Assembly: GCA_036245525.1 (NCBI GenBank)
Contig: BTPG01000005.1
Coordinates: forward strand, 207,919,242 to 207,983,241
Length of the DNA: 64,000 nt
Direction: 5' to 3'
Source: Semisulcospira habei
Taxonomy: Eukaryota; Mollusca; Gastropoda; Semisulcospiridae
The position numbers were made by a program, and so were the translations under genes. The notes under the pieces are model-generated. The model worked only from the letters and a program-made list of their open reading frames with translations. It did not search any database and was not told the DNA's origin. Numbering within the stretch: position 1 is the first letter of the stretch; the number at the start of each line of letters is the position of its first letter. Below, one piece after another: positions 10,329 through 24,567 of this stretch.

Positions 10329-11183
10329 GGTCTGGTTTTGCAATGGCTAACAGAAAATAAGTGCCGTATAGTATTTGATAAACATCGTGAAAATGCATTT
10401 CCGGCTCAACCACAGTCTGTCGGCCCTTCCATCTTCAGCCCACACTGGCACCCGCAGTGACCTGTTTCCGCCACGAGTTCTTCAGTCCAACACAGACTAT
10501 GTGTTGACTGCTTGTGTCAGTGGAAAAAATAGTTTTCACCCTGCTATAGTGCCCAGAACAAGAGAAGGGTGCATTGCAGATTGTTCGAGACAGAGTCAAC
10601 AGCTTATTTGATTTGACTGAAGGCCCCCGTAACTGTTCAAAGATTTAAAAAAAAAAAAAAAAAATTAAAAGGGGAGACTGCCAGTGCTAATATCATTTAG
10701 GAAGATTACAAAGTAAAGTAGGTAAAAAGCACTGTCAGGGGAGAGAAGTGTGCATGATCTGTTCAAAGATACACTTCTGTAACCGATGGTTACGAAATGT
10801 TACACACAGGTCTAGCTATGGTTCATTTAGACACAGGAGAATCCAGTTCAGCGCTCATCTTTTTATCAAGTAACCTGACGGCCGTGACTCCACTCCGTTC
10901 TAGAAATACAAGGCTTCCAAGAACGATAAACAGCTAAAAATAGATTGACGCACTAAAAAGTGTGGCAGGGCAGAACTGACTGACAAATAAGTGGGATTAC
11001 GCGTGTGCTTCTTCTGCGTGTCCCAACTGTTAAAGTTCATTCAGGTGTGTTGACAAGGTATAATGAATACAAATGGTGCTGAAATGTGTCTTCAAATTTG
11101 CGCGTAAAGGTACTTTAACTCAGGTCGCTGTGATGTGTGCACTGTCTACTGAGCAGAAAAAAAGAAACGTCACTGCCACTGCT
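10329..11183. other. No gene recognised
   Basis: Contains a poly-A stretch (about 10646-10664) and scattered short ORFs with no plausible splice or domain signal. Nothing else seen. Confidence 0.5.
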
Positions 11184-11365
11184 TGACTCATAAAGCCCTG
11201 ATATGCGGCTACGACGAGATGTGGGTCGACCATGATAGTTCAAGGGCGGTGTCAGAATAGCTTGGCGCCTGTAGGCGCCAAGCTATTCTGACACCACCCT
11301 TGAACTGTCATGGTCGATCTGTCTCCAAAAATGCGACGCAGACCTCAAAGGCCGGTATCTTTTAA
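11184..11365. mobile_element. Family A3 hairpin element
   Basis: Stem ggcgcctgtaggcgcc with arms cgaccatgatagttcaaggg and complement. Right TTAA at 11362-11365; the left end has drifted to TTGA. Confidence 0.78.
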
Positions 11366-13130
11366 CCAATGCAGCACTACGAGTCTCACAGTACAGCGGT
11401 TTGACCTACTATTTAGCAAGGAAGAAAGGGATGGGAGTGTGATGTGATTAAATCATTACTCATCATGATAAGTACTTAAGATGATAGATGGTTCACACTA
11501 ACAAATTTCCGCCGAAGCAGCCTTAGGTGACGTCCCCGTCTTTTCATCAAAGTCGACACGACACGTTAAAAACTACCTACGTCACCCCTGTCATGCGCAA
11601 TACAGCGACCTGTAAGTAGCGCTCACTCACAAGGCCAAAGCACACAGGCCACACAGGGCAATTGCTTCCAGTGCATGTAGTAACTTTTCCGCCAGAAATA
11701 GTTAAAAAAATTTCCTCCCTTTTTGCCATTTTTTTTAGGGTGTAAAACTTCAATTGTGTGCCTTTTTTGGCGTTTTGAGCAACAAAAGGCATGACAGGTG
11801 GTGTGAAAAAGAGCAAAATCTGGGTAATTTTAGTCGACCTAGTGTGTTCATGGGAGCCTAATTGGGGCATGTGCACGGTTGTATGCAGGCTTGCAGACGA
11901 CAGTTTTGTCATGGGTTACTTAATGCATTTGAGTGTTGTGAAAAACGCTAACTCTTAATTTTTTTAAGAATTGCTGAAATAGCTTCTCCTGTGATGTGCT
12001 CCGCGTGGATTTTTTGTTTTGGCAGAAAAGTTCTTCGTTCATAGTTTTATGCTGCAAGAGGCTAACAGATAACAGTGTGTGAAAAGGGGGCGTAACCTAA
12101 TTGCCCTGTGTGGCCACAGTGGGCCTCCCCTGCAGTTCCGGGCATCGGTTACTGAAAATGCCTTAGTCTGTCCCAGTCAACCCCTAATTTTTCAATTTCC
12201 TAAACAACAGTACCGCCCACTTGCTGCACATTTGCCATGCACAAAATCAAAAAAGAAAGAAAGAGAAAAGAAAAAGAAAGGACATCACCTGTCATATCCT
12301 GGCTATCAACATGATTTTGTACCAACCCTACACCCAACCCTACATCCACACCTCAAATCACACCATCCGCTTAGCAACTCGGACAAAAAGAGTCCGTTGG
12401 TTAAGCCAATGCTGGTATGAATCAAAGCACCAAACATGTCTCTCCTCATCTATCAAGAGATTTTAAGCAAATTTCAGCATAACGCCTCTGTACAAAATGC
12501 CAAAGAAGGCAGAAGATTTTTTTTAAAACGCCGGTCCTTGCACTGCCTCGCCTACCTCATTTGAATATGTAACATGACCTCTCAGTCGATATTAAGTCGT
12601 AAACAAATTTCACGCATCTGCAAGAGGCATAGCTCAACTTCCCCCCCCCCCCCCCCCCCTGAGTGATGAGGATCTATGTCTCTTGCTAGCAAAAAGCGTG
12701 GACATTTTAATGTTTTCCTAGGCCGAAGCAGGCCAGTCAGCTACTATAATGGCGGATAACAACCCGCGTGTTAGGGAGGACAACTAACCCTAAGGGGAAA
12801 TAGAAATGTGTAATCCGTGCTAGGCAGGAGTGTTGGAAACTAGGAAGTCCGCAGTGATGGATGTCTGGTAACTTTAAGTTCAACTTCGTGCCCCGGAAAC
12901 TGAGGAAATCAATTACTGAATATACACCGTGGCTTTGACTGACGCGTTTCAAAATACATGTACACTAACGGACTGGCGCGTACTACCTTGCCTTTGCAGT
13001 AGTTGTGTATTTCATCATGTTCATTGGTGCATTGGAACTTTTGCTTGTACATCACACAGCTCCGCCAAACAGGAAAAATAAAACGACATAAATATTTCAA
13101 ACATTCCGCAGCGATTTTAATTAACTCATT
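11366..13130. other. No gene recognised
   Basis: Only short frames without domain features. A poly-C tract (12642-12659) precedes a B-like remnant (gatgaggatctatgtctctt). Confidence 0.5.
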
Positions 13131-13329
13131 CTATCCCATCACCGAAATCCCCAAATGTTGCCGTTGTCCTCTGAAGATTGCAGTGCAGGACACAGATCGA
13201 CCATGATAGTTCAAGGGTGATGCCAGAATAGCTTGGCGCCTATAGGCGCCAAGCCATTCTGGCATCACCCTTGAACTATCCTGGTCGATCCTTATCTTGC
13301 TGTGGTGTGTCTGGGGTAGAATGAGTTAA
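13131..13329. mobile_element. Family A3 hairpin element
   Basis: TTAACTCATTC at 13131 and GAATGAGTTAA ending 13329. Stem ggcgcctataggcgcc; long nearly perfect arms. Confidence 0.88.
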
Positions 13330-13422
13330 TGCGAGTTTAGTTCATTGTTACTGCTACCAACAGTTCCCTGATCAAAAGATTGACTGTGAGGTAGCAATCG
13401 GTACGTGTAAGAAGGTGTCAGG

Positions 13423-13530
13423 TTAACTCATTCAAGACGTGCCGCCTCCGGATACGCGGCATAAGCCGGGTGTACACATGGAGCAGGCATAAGCCGCGTA
13501 TCTCGAGGCGGCACGTCTCGAATGAGTTAA
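13423..13530. mobile_element. Family G hairpin element
   Basis: TTAACTCATTC..GAATGAGTTAA ends. agacgtgccgcctccggata pairs with ggcggcacgtct, and cgcggcataagc with its complement. Confidence 0.8.
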
Positions 13531-13593
13531 CATGGACGCCGATGAGCTGTACACATCTGGTGTCAGTGATCTTGATTCAATTAACTCTCTCCC

Positions 13594-13666
13594 TTGTTTG
13601 TTTGTTTGTTTGTTTGTTTGTTTGTTTGTTTGTTTGTTTGTTTGTTTGTTTGTTTGTTTGTTTGTT
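13594..13666. repeat. (TTTG)n microsatellite
   Basis: About eighteen uninterrupted tttg units. Confidence 0.95.
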
Positions 13667-13842
13667 CGGTAAAAGCAAATCATCTCTTAAGACTTCTCTA
13701 GTAAAATATCTTCTCACTGATCATCAAGATTTTTTTTTTAAGAAAAGAGAAATCAGCCCCCAGCCACTGCTTTGATTAATGTACATGTCAATACTTTTTT
13801 TCTTAGACAGACAACAACAAAACCTCTGCGCAATTTACAGTA

Positions 13843-13945
<103 letters not shown>

Positions 13946-14062
13946 TGTAAATATATGTTCATTTATTTATGGTATATTTATTTATTTATTTATTGTTACC
14001 TTTTTGGTGGCGGTGAGGGGGCGGGGCAGGGGCTGTGCATGACAGGTATTCCGCACCCCTAT

Positions 14063-14272
14063 TTAACCCTTTTAGCCCCGAGTACCTACAGCACGAGATT
14101 TTGACCATGATAATTCAAGGGTAGTGCCAGATTAGCTTGGCGCCTTCAGGCGCCAAGCTGATCTGGCACTACCCTTGAATTATTATGGTCAATCTATCTC
14201 CTGCAAGTGGTACAGAGTCACTAGGCAACACCTCCAAAATTTGAAATGGGACCTTGGGGCTAAAAGGGTTAA
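14063..14272. mobile_element. Family A hairpin element, reverse flanks
   Basis: TTAA at both ends; stem ggcgccttcaggcgcc; 3' flank cacctccaaaatttgaaatg marks reverse orientation. Confidence 0.88.
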
Positions 14273-14578
14273 CCTTCGCTCTAACAATACATAATCCAGA
14301 ATGTGGACACAGTGAATCAGCAAATTTATTTTTGCAACCCTTTTCAGCTGAATGACATTTTTATATCTCGAAAGTACTGAACTGTTGCGCACCACACTAG
14401 CATACTTTCGTCTGATCTGTCCCGCCATGCATCTCATTCTAAGTCCATTAGAAGTATCAAGTTACTGTTAGTATTTTATTTACTGATAAATATAAGTTGT
14501 CGCCCATTGTTTTAGACAGTCATTGAAAAAATAAAAAAAAATAAAAAACACCCACTAAAGTCTGTTCTGCTATCATTG

Positions 14579-14791
14579 TTAACTCATTCAGCCCGACGGC
14601 CGTTTCCCCAAATTCTGGATGCGTCATCTAATGACTATGCAACAGTTGCAGGAGATGGATCGACCACGATAATTCAAGGGCAGCGCCAGATTAGCTTGGC
14701 ACCGACAGGCGCCAAGCTAATCTGGCACTACCCTTGAATTATCATGGTCGATCCATCCCCTGCTGTAGTGCGTCAGAGCTGAATGGGTTAA
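14579..14791. mobile_element. Family A hairpin element, forward flanks, loop GACA
   Basis: TTAACTCATTCAGCCCGACG start, GAATGGGTTAA end. Stem centre ggcaccgacaggcgcc. Its right TTAA also begins a Family F-like sequence (ccccttccctgc). Confidence 0.88.
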
Positions 14792-16212
14792 CCCCTTCCC
14801 TGCAAGTGAACGCAGAAAGCTTTTGACCATTTAACTGTCGGTAGCTATTTTAGTCGCGATGGTTCCTGCAGAAATTACCCTCGACAAAACAGCGCTAGCC
14901 ACAGTCAAACTGTTATGAATGCAATGCTTCCTTTCTTTGTTTGTTTGTTGGGTTTTTTTCCCCCCCACGACGGACGACCATATATTTAAAAGTGTCTCCG
15001 TGAAACGGGAATCGCCTCTGACTGCCAAAACAAAGACAACAACAATAACAACGACACCACGTACGCACAAAAACAAAACAATCAATAAGTTGTCTGCGTA
15101 TAGTACCCTTTATTTCGGCCAGACACGTGAAAAATGAATAAATGTAGCTTCAGTCAAAAATGTGGAAATCGCGGCTTATTGATCCTGGATTGTTGTTGTT
15201 GTTGTTGCTGCTGCTGATGTTGTAACTTGAGTAAGATAATACAGTCTACACCAGAGAGAGAGAGCAGTGCGACCCGCTTACGATTAGCCCGACGTCACGA
15301 TTAGACGGAATTAAACCAGTGATTAATGTTCATTTAATCGCCGCCGAAACATCATTCAAGACGACCACTAAAACCCGTAACATACCGCCAGAGGCCACAA
15401 ACGATGACTCTCAGAGAAACCATCGCAGTGTCGTGGTGGACCACCGTGTCTGACTGAGGCATGCGGATAGAAATGAGACTGTCAAGAGGGGGCCCATGAG
15501 GATCTATGCCTCTTGCATTGAGGCGTTGCTTTTCCGTGAAGGAGATATTGCCTGCAGTCTTGGCGACAACTTGTCAAACATTGCACCCTGTGGCGCAAGT
15601 CCATTGGAATTCGCTAAGATGTTCCCATGCCACATAACATTTTGTTTTTCAAAGAAGTACCCAACGGAGGAAGAAACACACTTAGAAAAGACAGTTACAA
15701 CACGATTATTAATTATTGATAATAATTAATTATTATTATTTAACTATTTACTGTACCTTACAGGTAGTGCAAGCTGTGGGAATGCATAAAAGCATGTCTG
15801 CAGCAAGCTTTACGAGGGGCGGTCAACATTGGAGACGTTGAAGATATAATTTTACCGGAGACACATTATACCAAAGAAGCTCTTTTAAGCTTGAAATCTA
15901 ACCCCCCCCCCCCACCCCCCCTACACACTCCCACCCCAACCCCCCAGTAAATTGAAAAAAAAAATCATGTGAAATATGGAGTCATCGTTCTTTTTTGTGG
16001 CGTAACTTAAACGGCACCAACTTAATTACCTTTGATACTTTCCTAACATAACAAAAGCCAGTATGTTCATTGTTGTGAAAAGCGATCTGTTCAATACACT
16101 ACACTGAAAATCTGGCTTTTCACAAAAAAATGGACACACGACGTTTGACTTTGTACAGCAATATCGTAACCATGATTTGGCCGTTCTATGAAAATAAATA
16201 ATTTACAGAGAG

Positions 16213-16275
16213 ACGGCGCCCAATGCGCACATGGTCATCGGGCCGACATCGGCCCAATGGCCTTGCGCGCAATGG
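16213..16275. repeat. Family D hairpin
   Basis: cccaatgcgcacatggtcat pairs with the ...ggccttgcgcgcaatggga arm; centre gggccgacatcggccc. Other copies at 21386-21445, 53350-53405 and 56280-56330. Confidence 0.65.
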
Positions 16276-16659
16276 GAGGTTGTTCTTGGAAACCAAATTT
16301 CTAGGGCCGGTAAGCGCAGTCTTCGTTTACAATACAAAAAGAAAGTTCCAACTAAAGAAACTCGCTTAAAAAAAAGACAATCACAACACAATTGTGCCTT
16401 GAGTGTTCTTTCTAAGCCTGTTTCTTTCTTTGCTGGGATTTTCTTTGCATTGTACACGCATGACAGTCACCGTTTTCGGTCTGGATTTTGTCGTTTATGG
16501 AATAATTGTGTACATCAGTCTGGGAGTGTCACGTTCATTACTAAAAACCAAGGGCCAAGGGAACAAATCTGTAAAAGTGTCTGAGCCAAAAAATGCGATT
16601 TGTTTTATAGAAGTTATGGTAGACGATGAAGATAATGAAATGAGGACTGTGGGAACCAC

Positions 16660-16806
16660 CAGCTGCTGAGGGAGGAGATATGCCGAAGCCCGCCACTCCG
16701 TACAAGAGAAACTGTACGGGCCTGTGGAGGCGCTACAGAAGACCACAGATTTCATTTTGAGAGCCAAACTCCAAGTGTGACGGCGTTCATGAAGAAGAAG
16801 AAGAAG
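16660..16806 (+). mobile_element. Retroposon Q with (GAA)n tail
   Basis: A segment ending caaactccaagtgtgacggc followed by (GAA)n at 16792-16806. Its last 80 bp recur inverted at 20440-20519, with a target-site duplication there. Confidence 0.6.
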
Positions 16807-17058
16807 ATGAACTTGAACAAAATTGTATAATCCTATGGGGAAGTCTGAGGGGGGGGGGTGGGGGGGGGGGGAGGCATGCAGTTTTTAAGATTTTGCACAG
16901 CTGAATAAACAGATTACAGACCGTCAAGACAGATATTTTAGAAATGAACTATCTTTTCGAAATTGAACAAGAAGAGGACGGGTCTGTGTTGTCTTTGACA
17001 TTAATTGATCTTAAAACTGTCAGTGCCAGTTGACGCTAGGTGTGTTTCTGCATTCTTT

Positions 17059-17283
17059 GTTATCCCTTATCATTCGGAATACACCAGTGTGTGAAATACG
17101 TTTGACTAAAATAGTTCAAGGGTAGTGCCAGAATAGCTTGGCGCCTCTAGGCGCCAAGCTATTCTGGCACCACCCTTGAACTAAAGCCATTGGACTATGT
17201 CCTTATCTGTAAGTACTGTAATGTAGCTTGCATATGGCAGTGTACAAATTTGAAGCTTTTAGCCTCAGTATGATATGCGTTAA
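17059..17283. mobile_element. Family A2 hairpin element
   Basis: TTATCCC left end, gcgTTAA right end; stem ggcgcctctaggcgcc; flanks cattcggaatacaccagtg and gcttgcatatggcagtgtac. Confidence 0.86.
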
Positions 17284-17564
17284 ATCAACGTCAAAATGCC
17301 CTAGCTTTCCCAGGGGCATGGATTCAAAGTGGTGTCAGCAAGAGTAATAGATTCTCATGAGCCCCCGCAACTGCTAAACGACTATTAAACGAACACGACA
17401 CGATTTTCTTTTTTCGCTCACTGAGGAGAGCGATTTTTTTCGGATGACGCCGGGAAGTGTTCGGACCGAAAAGTATGACGCACATTTCGTCATACGTCAA
17501 AAGTTCTCGCTCGCGTCATTCTGATCTTTGTGGCGTATCGGAGTGGTTCCCGCCGAGGCGGAAT

Positions 17565-17880
17565 TGGTTGGTTAGTTCGGGGGTTTAACGTCCACGGCCC
17601 CGAAGTGATAATGGACGGCCCTGACAAGCGGGTCAGTTATGGAGGACAGGGGAATCTATTGCCTATGGAATACGACCTGAACACTGATCAATTCAGGCGC
17701 ACTGCAACTGTACCACCTTAATTTACCAGGACCTTTCAACGGACACCCTATGGAACAAGCCCGTCCTTTTTCCCTGGATTGCGAGTCCAGCTACCGGGGC
17801 CGGGACGGGGACTGGAACCCACGACCTGGCGATTCCCTTCGCTCTCTTTCTCCGACGCTTAACTGCCTGAGCTATTTCGG
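17565..17880 (-). mobile_element. tRNA-derived SINE, minus strand
   Basis: Read on the minus strand, the head at 17880 has TAGCTCAGGCAG (box A-like) and GGTTCCAGTCC (box B-like), then a body ending near a gttaaacccccg segment. Length about 315 bp. Confidence 0.65.
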
Positions 17881-18153
17881 AATTGGTTTGGCGCACGTTT
17901 TATATGGAAACACGCCCTCGGGGGGGGGGGGGGCGGAGAGGGGGGAGGGATGGAGGGGGGGGGGGGGACGAGCGGGGTGGGAGGGAAGGAGGGAGGAAAA
18001 GGGAAAGGAGGAGAGGATTTGTGTTCGAGATTGAGGGAGGTTGTATCCGGGCATCCCCGCACCCATTCCCACCCATCAGGCGCGGCTACTTCTCTCCAGG
18101 CATTTTAAAATAATCCCTGCGCAATCCTAGCGTCAGACTGCGTGATGAGCGCA

Positions 18154-18355
18154 TTAACACATTTTACTCAGTCCAAGGACCGAAATCTCAAAATTTTGAA
18201 GTTGCCCTCTGAAGGACTGTATTACAATTCTAGAGACAGACCGAGCATGATAGTTCAAGGATGGTGCCAGAATAACTTCTATTCTGACACCATCCTTGAA
18301 CTATCATGCTCGATCAATGTCTTGCTGTGGTGCGTTGGGTGCTTGAATGAGTTAG
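18154..18355. mobile_element. Family A3 hairpin element, tip deleted
   Basis: TTAA left, gagTTAG right. Arms gagcatgatagttcaaggat and complement meet at aataacttctatt, so the GGCGCC tip is missing. Confidence 0.78.
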
Positions 18356-18962
18356 CCGTGCAGAGATGATGCGTTGGTCATGAATCAGTTCATCTGTACC
18401 AAGCGACTCGACCTTACTCTGTACTCATCCCTTCAATGCAAAAATGGAAAACTTCTAAATTACAATAAACTAAGAAAGAAAATGAACCCCGAGAAAATGA
18501 ACCCCAGGGGCCAGTTTGCACGAGCGACCTTAGTCCCTGCGCCAGCCTCTAAAGCAAGGGGCTCCGCTATAGCTATAGTTGACAAAACTGTTGTGAAACT
18601 GCTCAGTGACTGAATCAGGTATCAGTTTGGTTGCATGGTTCCTGTCACTTGGCGGTCCAGCTCACTGAAGGCGCTTCAGAAGTCATCACTAATGGCTGCG
18701 CAAGTGTATAGCGTTTCCGCCTGCAACACTATACGACACTTTCTCAGCTATCGATTCGGGGCGCCTTGAATGAGCTAACACAACTTTTTAAAACAATCCT
18801 TCTAGCATTGGACATAGACTATGATCATGAAAACGGTGTGACGAGACTGACGCAGACCAAAAAAGGTGACTGTCTTTTCTAAGCGTGTTTCTTTCTTCAA
18901 CTGCAAACTCTGCACACCTAGTACCACACCACATACGCCTGTTAAAACAACAACAACAAAAC

Positions 18963-19827
18963 TGTTACGATTGTGGTTGTGTTATCCCGTGAGAGCATAC
19001 ATGTGTTTATCGTAGGAAACGATCCGCTATCTTTTTGAGCTATCATGGTTATGATTCACGTATCTTTTTAAGTAACTTTTTCTTTTGGTCGCGCAGAGCG
19101 GAATTCACTTCGTTATGATACGTTAAATTTAGTTCTGAACGTTCTAGAAAGGTCGCACTGTCTAGTGACCTCGTATGTGTGACGTCTAGTAGCTGGCAAC
19201 AGTTCGTAACATTTCGCTACATTTTGTTTTTGTGCGTGTGAATTGAGCAGCCTTTCTTTTGTTTTGTGATTGATCTAGTAACTTCTAGAAGAGCATGTTA
19301 GGGGTTACCATACTTTTATGTGACTTAATTATACGCTAGAATTTAGAGCTGAAGTTAGCAGCCGAATTTTTGTAGCCTGTTGTAGTGTTTCTAGAGAATT
19401 CTTCCTTTGTCAATATTTATGAGTTTCGGCTGCGTGTTTCGTTCTGATTGGTTGCGTTGTATGATTTCCGTAGACGATTCTGGAATTTGGTAGTATATAT
19501 AAGGAGGGCGTTAGGAAAGCGTGTTCGTACATTGTCTTGCTTTGTCAGTTGTAGAGACACGCAGTTTATTGGGAGAGACGCTCTGTATGAGAAACTTTGT
19601 GTGGACATTGCAGAAGAGACTTTGTATCAGTATTTGTGCATTTGGAATTGCACTGTGTGGATATCGCATCGCTGAATTAAATATTGTTGGAACTGTTACT
19701 CCAGTATTGTCTACATCCTTAAGCCACGTGTGACGGATTGCAGCTGAACGAGGTTTATTTTAAAGAACCTTACGTGCGTGCGTCTTGTGTGTTTATCATA
19801 CTACGACTACAACTCCACCACGTAACA
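18963..19827 (+). mobile_element. Solo LTR, probably Ty3/gypsy type
   Basis: An 865-bp block starts TGTTACG and ends CGTAACA, a perfect 7-bp terminal inverted repeat with TG...CA ends. Inside, a TATATAAGG box at about 19495-19503 sits where an LTR U3/R promoter would. No gag or pol follows and no primer-binding site was recognised, so it reads as a solo LTR. Flanks are A-rich (aaaac / aaaaa), so the target duplication is only approximate. Superfamily is inferred from the ends. Confidence 0.6.
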
Positions 19828-19879
19828 AAAAACAAACAGGTGAGCAAAACTTCCTCTGGCTGACCTTGTTGGCCTGAGT

Positions 19880-20036
19880 TAGGCAGCGCACGGTTAAAGC
19901 CCACGCACGGCCGGCCAACGTTGTCCGTACGCCAGAGGCAACACGTCTTCGGGCCCACGACGGCCGAAAGTGGGCGTGCGCAGGCCCACTGCGGCCGTCG
20001 TGGGGCCCGAGGACCTTTGCTTACTGGGTAGGACCT
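19880..20036. repeat. GC-rich hairpin (D-like)
   Basis: cttcgggcccacgacggccg pairs with cggccgtcgtggggcccgag. Flank tttgcttactggg recurs at about 37806, 33567 and 54652. Confidence 0.6.
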
Positions 20037-20235
20037 ATTTTGCTTACTGCGCACTCAGATGTTGGAAAAATTTGGACGGAAAAAAAGAAATATCAGGAAT
20101 ATGACAACTTTGGGCTACCATTGACCGCGGCGGGCTCTCAAATGAGAAACATACTGACAGAGACGAAAAACTTTACTAGATTCACGCAGGACTTAAAGCG
20201 ACTTATTCCAGACAAAAAAAGGTTAATAGATCTCA

Positions 20236-20541
20236 TTAACCCATTCAGCCCTGACGCACTGCAGCAGGAGATGGGGTCGACCATGTTAATTCAAGGGTAG
20301 TGCCAAATTAGCTTGGCGCCTGTCGGCGCCAAGCTAATCTGGCACTGCCCTTGAATTATCATGGTCGACATATCTACTTCAACAGGCGCATAGTCGTTAG
20401 ATGACGCCTCCAAAATTTGGGAAATACGTGCGCCGGGCTTCTTCTTCTTCTTCTCGGACGCCGTCACACTTGGAGTTTGGCTCTCAAAATGAAATCTGTG
20501 GTCTTCTGTAGCGCCTCCATGCGCCGGGCTAAATGAGTTAT
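20236..20541. mobile_element. Family A hairpin element carrying retroposon Q
   Basis: TTAA left, gagTTAT right; stem ggcgcctgtcggcgcc in reverse-flank orientation. Interrupted at 20440-20519. Confidence 0.86.
20440..20519 (-). mobile_element. 80-bp truncated retroposon Q inside a Family A element
   Basis: (TTC)n then the reverse complement of 16721-16795. The 11-bp direct repeat tgcgccgggct at 20429-20439 and 20520-20530 is the target-site duplication; removing the insert restores a normal Family A end. Confidence 0.82.
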
Positions 20542-20895
20542 CTCCGTTTGAAATATTCTTAATATGTCTTACAATAAAAATGATGGATAAAGTTATGAAG
20601 TTTGAATGTAAAATAAAAAGAAAGACTTTTCTGTTCTCTTTCTTTTTTTGTACGTAGAATTTCTTCCGTTACGCTCAAAAGACAGAAGAAAACCTCTAGT
20701 ACGTGTGCCTACTAACATTAAGTCCATCACCCACTATTTAATCAGTTTCAAATGCTACCAATCAGGCAGACGCAACTTGACATGCCACTTGCCAAAAAGA
20801 ATGTTTTTAAGAAGTCTTTATTCCAACTGCCGTCTCGATTTGAACTCTCGATTATAGCGACGTGATATATAATATGGGATCTACATAACATTGTT

Positions 20896-21250
20896 TTCCT
20901 CCCTACGTCACACGACCAGTCACGTTAGCGCAAACCGTACCATGTGACCGTGATATAAAAACCCCTGTAGCGAAAAATGCCAGTTTTGTTTTATAAAAGA
21001 TCGCCAAACGTTCTAAAGTACAAAGTTACTTAGTGTTGTTCGAAACAACAAGCACACTCAGTACTGGAGACGGCAACGTCATGACAGATTTTAAATTACA
21101 TCATAAGTCTATTATGTATAAATGTATATTCCTTTGACATCAATCATGTCTGGCATGATCCAGGTCGCAAGATGTCTTCTTGATTTCTTTTACGAAAATA
21201 GTGGAGGAATGAAAACAAATACGTTATTGGTCGGAGGGGTTCGCTGCTTT
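20896..21250 (+). mobile_element. Single arm of the foldback element
   Basis: Matches 27365-27765 from ctacgtcac..cgaccag through acaacaagcacact and gacatcaatcatgtctgg to acgttattggt and the first bases of the tip hairpin (ggttcgctgc). Confidence 0.65.
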
Positions 21251-21385
21251 ATGCCTCGAATCCGGTTGCGGCACGTCCCGAAAGAGTTAAATTACAGATT
21301 AGCACATGGCACTAACCCCTTCAAAAGCCGCCCACGAGAAACTCCACACTATTCTCGCGACATAGGTCACCGGCATGGGATGATA

Positions 21386-21445
21386 TCCCAATGCGCAAAA
21401 GGCCATCGGGACGACGTCGGCCCGATGTCCTTTTGCGCATTGGGA
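21386..21445. repeat. Family D hairpin, near-perfect
   Basis: tcccaatgcgcaaaaggcca pairs with the ttttgcgcattggga arm across cgggacgacgtcggcccg. Confidence 0.75.
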
Positions 21446-21789
21446 TGTTGAAATCGACCAGCTCTGTAACACGGGTAGTAGAGAACAGCACATTTCCTGC
21501 TACCCGTATTATCACGTTGAGGTGGTCAATTTCGCAAAGATCATCTCCCCTCCCCCCCCCCTCCCCCCTCCCCTCCCTCCAGTGCCTGTGGCAAATGATC
21601 CTCCAGATCAAGCATTTAACAATTAAAGATTTAACACTTTCTTAATCCCATTCAAGTGAATTAGGATGACGGGTTTTATTACACACGAAATACTATAACC
21701 GACACCGCGAACCGACCTTCACAGAGGACCATCTGTAGTGTAAGGCTGTTGCTGGTTGCATTTATATCCGTGTTCCTCAAAGCAGCTAA

Positions 21790-22512
21790 TTTATCTGGCC
21801 GTCAGATTCTAACGGTTTCTATGATTTCACAGAGGCCACGGAGGAGATGGATTGACCAGGATAGTTCAAGGGTAGCGGCAGATGAGCTTGGCGCCTGAAG
21901 GCGCCAAGCTCATCTGGCGCTACCCTTGAATTATCATGGTCGATCCATCTCCTGCTCATGGATGTTGATTTCGTTGCTGTTTCCGTAACCAGTTAATGTT
22001 TTCGAGGGCAGAGTGGTTAGCCCTGTGCCGAACCCCCAACCTGGAGGACCACATTCCATACCAAGAACCTCAGGAGAATACTCAAGATATTTTGGCCACA
22101 CAAAATCTCCAACGAAGACCTACTGTCCCGCTGCAAACAAGAAGACATAGCCCACAACAATCATGAAAAGACGTTGGCGATGGATTGGACATGTGCTGCG
22201 GAGAGAAGACGACTCCATCATTAAAACAGCCCTACACTGGATACCAGATGGTAAGAGGAAGAGAGGACGGCCAAAGATCGCCTGGCGTCGAACGTTGGAA
22301 CAAGAACTGAAAAAACACCATCATCCCTGGGGAACGATAGGCACTCTGGCCCGCGGCCGGCTGAAGTGGGGGGGATTTCGTTGCTGCCTTATGCGCATTC
22401 GGCGTTACGGGCAGTAAGTCAGTAAGTATCCATCTAGTGAAAGCTGGTACACAGTCGTCAGGTGATACTCTCTGAAATTTGGGAAATGCGGCCTTGGGGT
22501 TAAATGGGTTAA
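21790..22512. mobile_element. Family A hairpin element split by a LINE fragment
   Basis: Stem about 21850-21945 around ggcgcctgaaggcgcc; the 3' flank resumes at 22428 (gtacacagtcgtcaggtgat) and ends GGGTTAA at 22512. Left boundary not clear. Confidence 0.7.
21954..22427 (+). pseudogene. LINE 3' fragment (second family) inside a Family A hairpin element
   Basis: The reading at 22163-22417 (MKRRWRWIGHVLRRED, then ALHWIPDGKRKRGRPK and WRRTLEQEL) is the C-terminal tail typical of RTE-like reverse transcriptases. It ends in a CAGTAAGT-type tail. Direct repeats atccatct at 21946-21953 and 22428-22435 flank it, splitting a Family A element. Confidence 0.75.
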
Positions 22513-22788
22513 CGGGAAAGTCTCGCGTAATGACGAGTAAGCGGTGAACTTAAAATAGTCAGAAACTGCCCGTTTAATTGAGCATAACGCATACGCAGAA
22601 CTAAATTAGCCACTGAACACTTCAAAGTTGAAAAGTGGGATGGGAAGAATTGAAATATCCTAATAGCCTTCATTTACTCCGGCACTAATCGCGATTGGGC
22701 CCTAAATTTACAGTGTCAACCTCGGTACAGCGCGAAAGACGGGAGCAACAAAATCAAACGCGTTCACGTTTGTGTGAATTGTGAAAAA

Positions 22789-24300
<1,512 letters not shown>

Positions 24301-24567
24301 CGCTTGGTACAACAAGAATCAGCGTGTATCAACTCCCAGCATAGCGGCACAGCGGAGAAAAACATGAAATTCAATTAACAGTCACAGCACATCAAATTTA
24401 CAAAAGTCATCAAAAAGAAATACCGGTCGTGATGCTACATTGCAGAGCCTGACATCGTATATCAAACGACTGGTACAATGGCTAGAATTCTGTCGGTGGC
24501 GACCATTTCTGCCGGAGCGGGCGGCCAGGAGGTGTTGCATGGCCGCCATCTTGTATATATATATATA

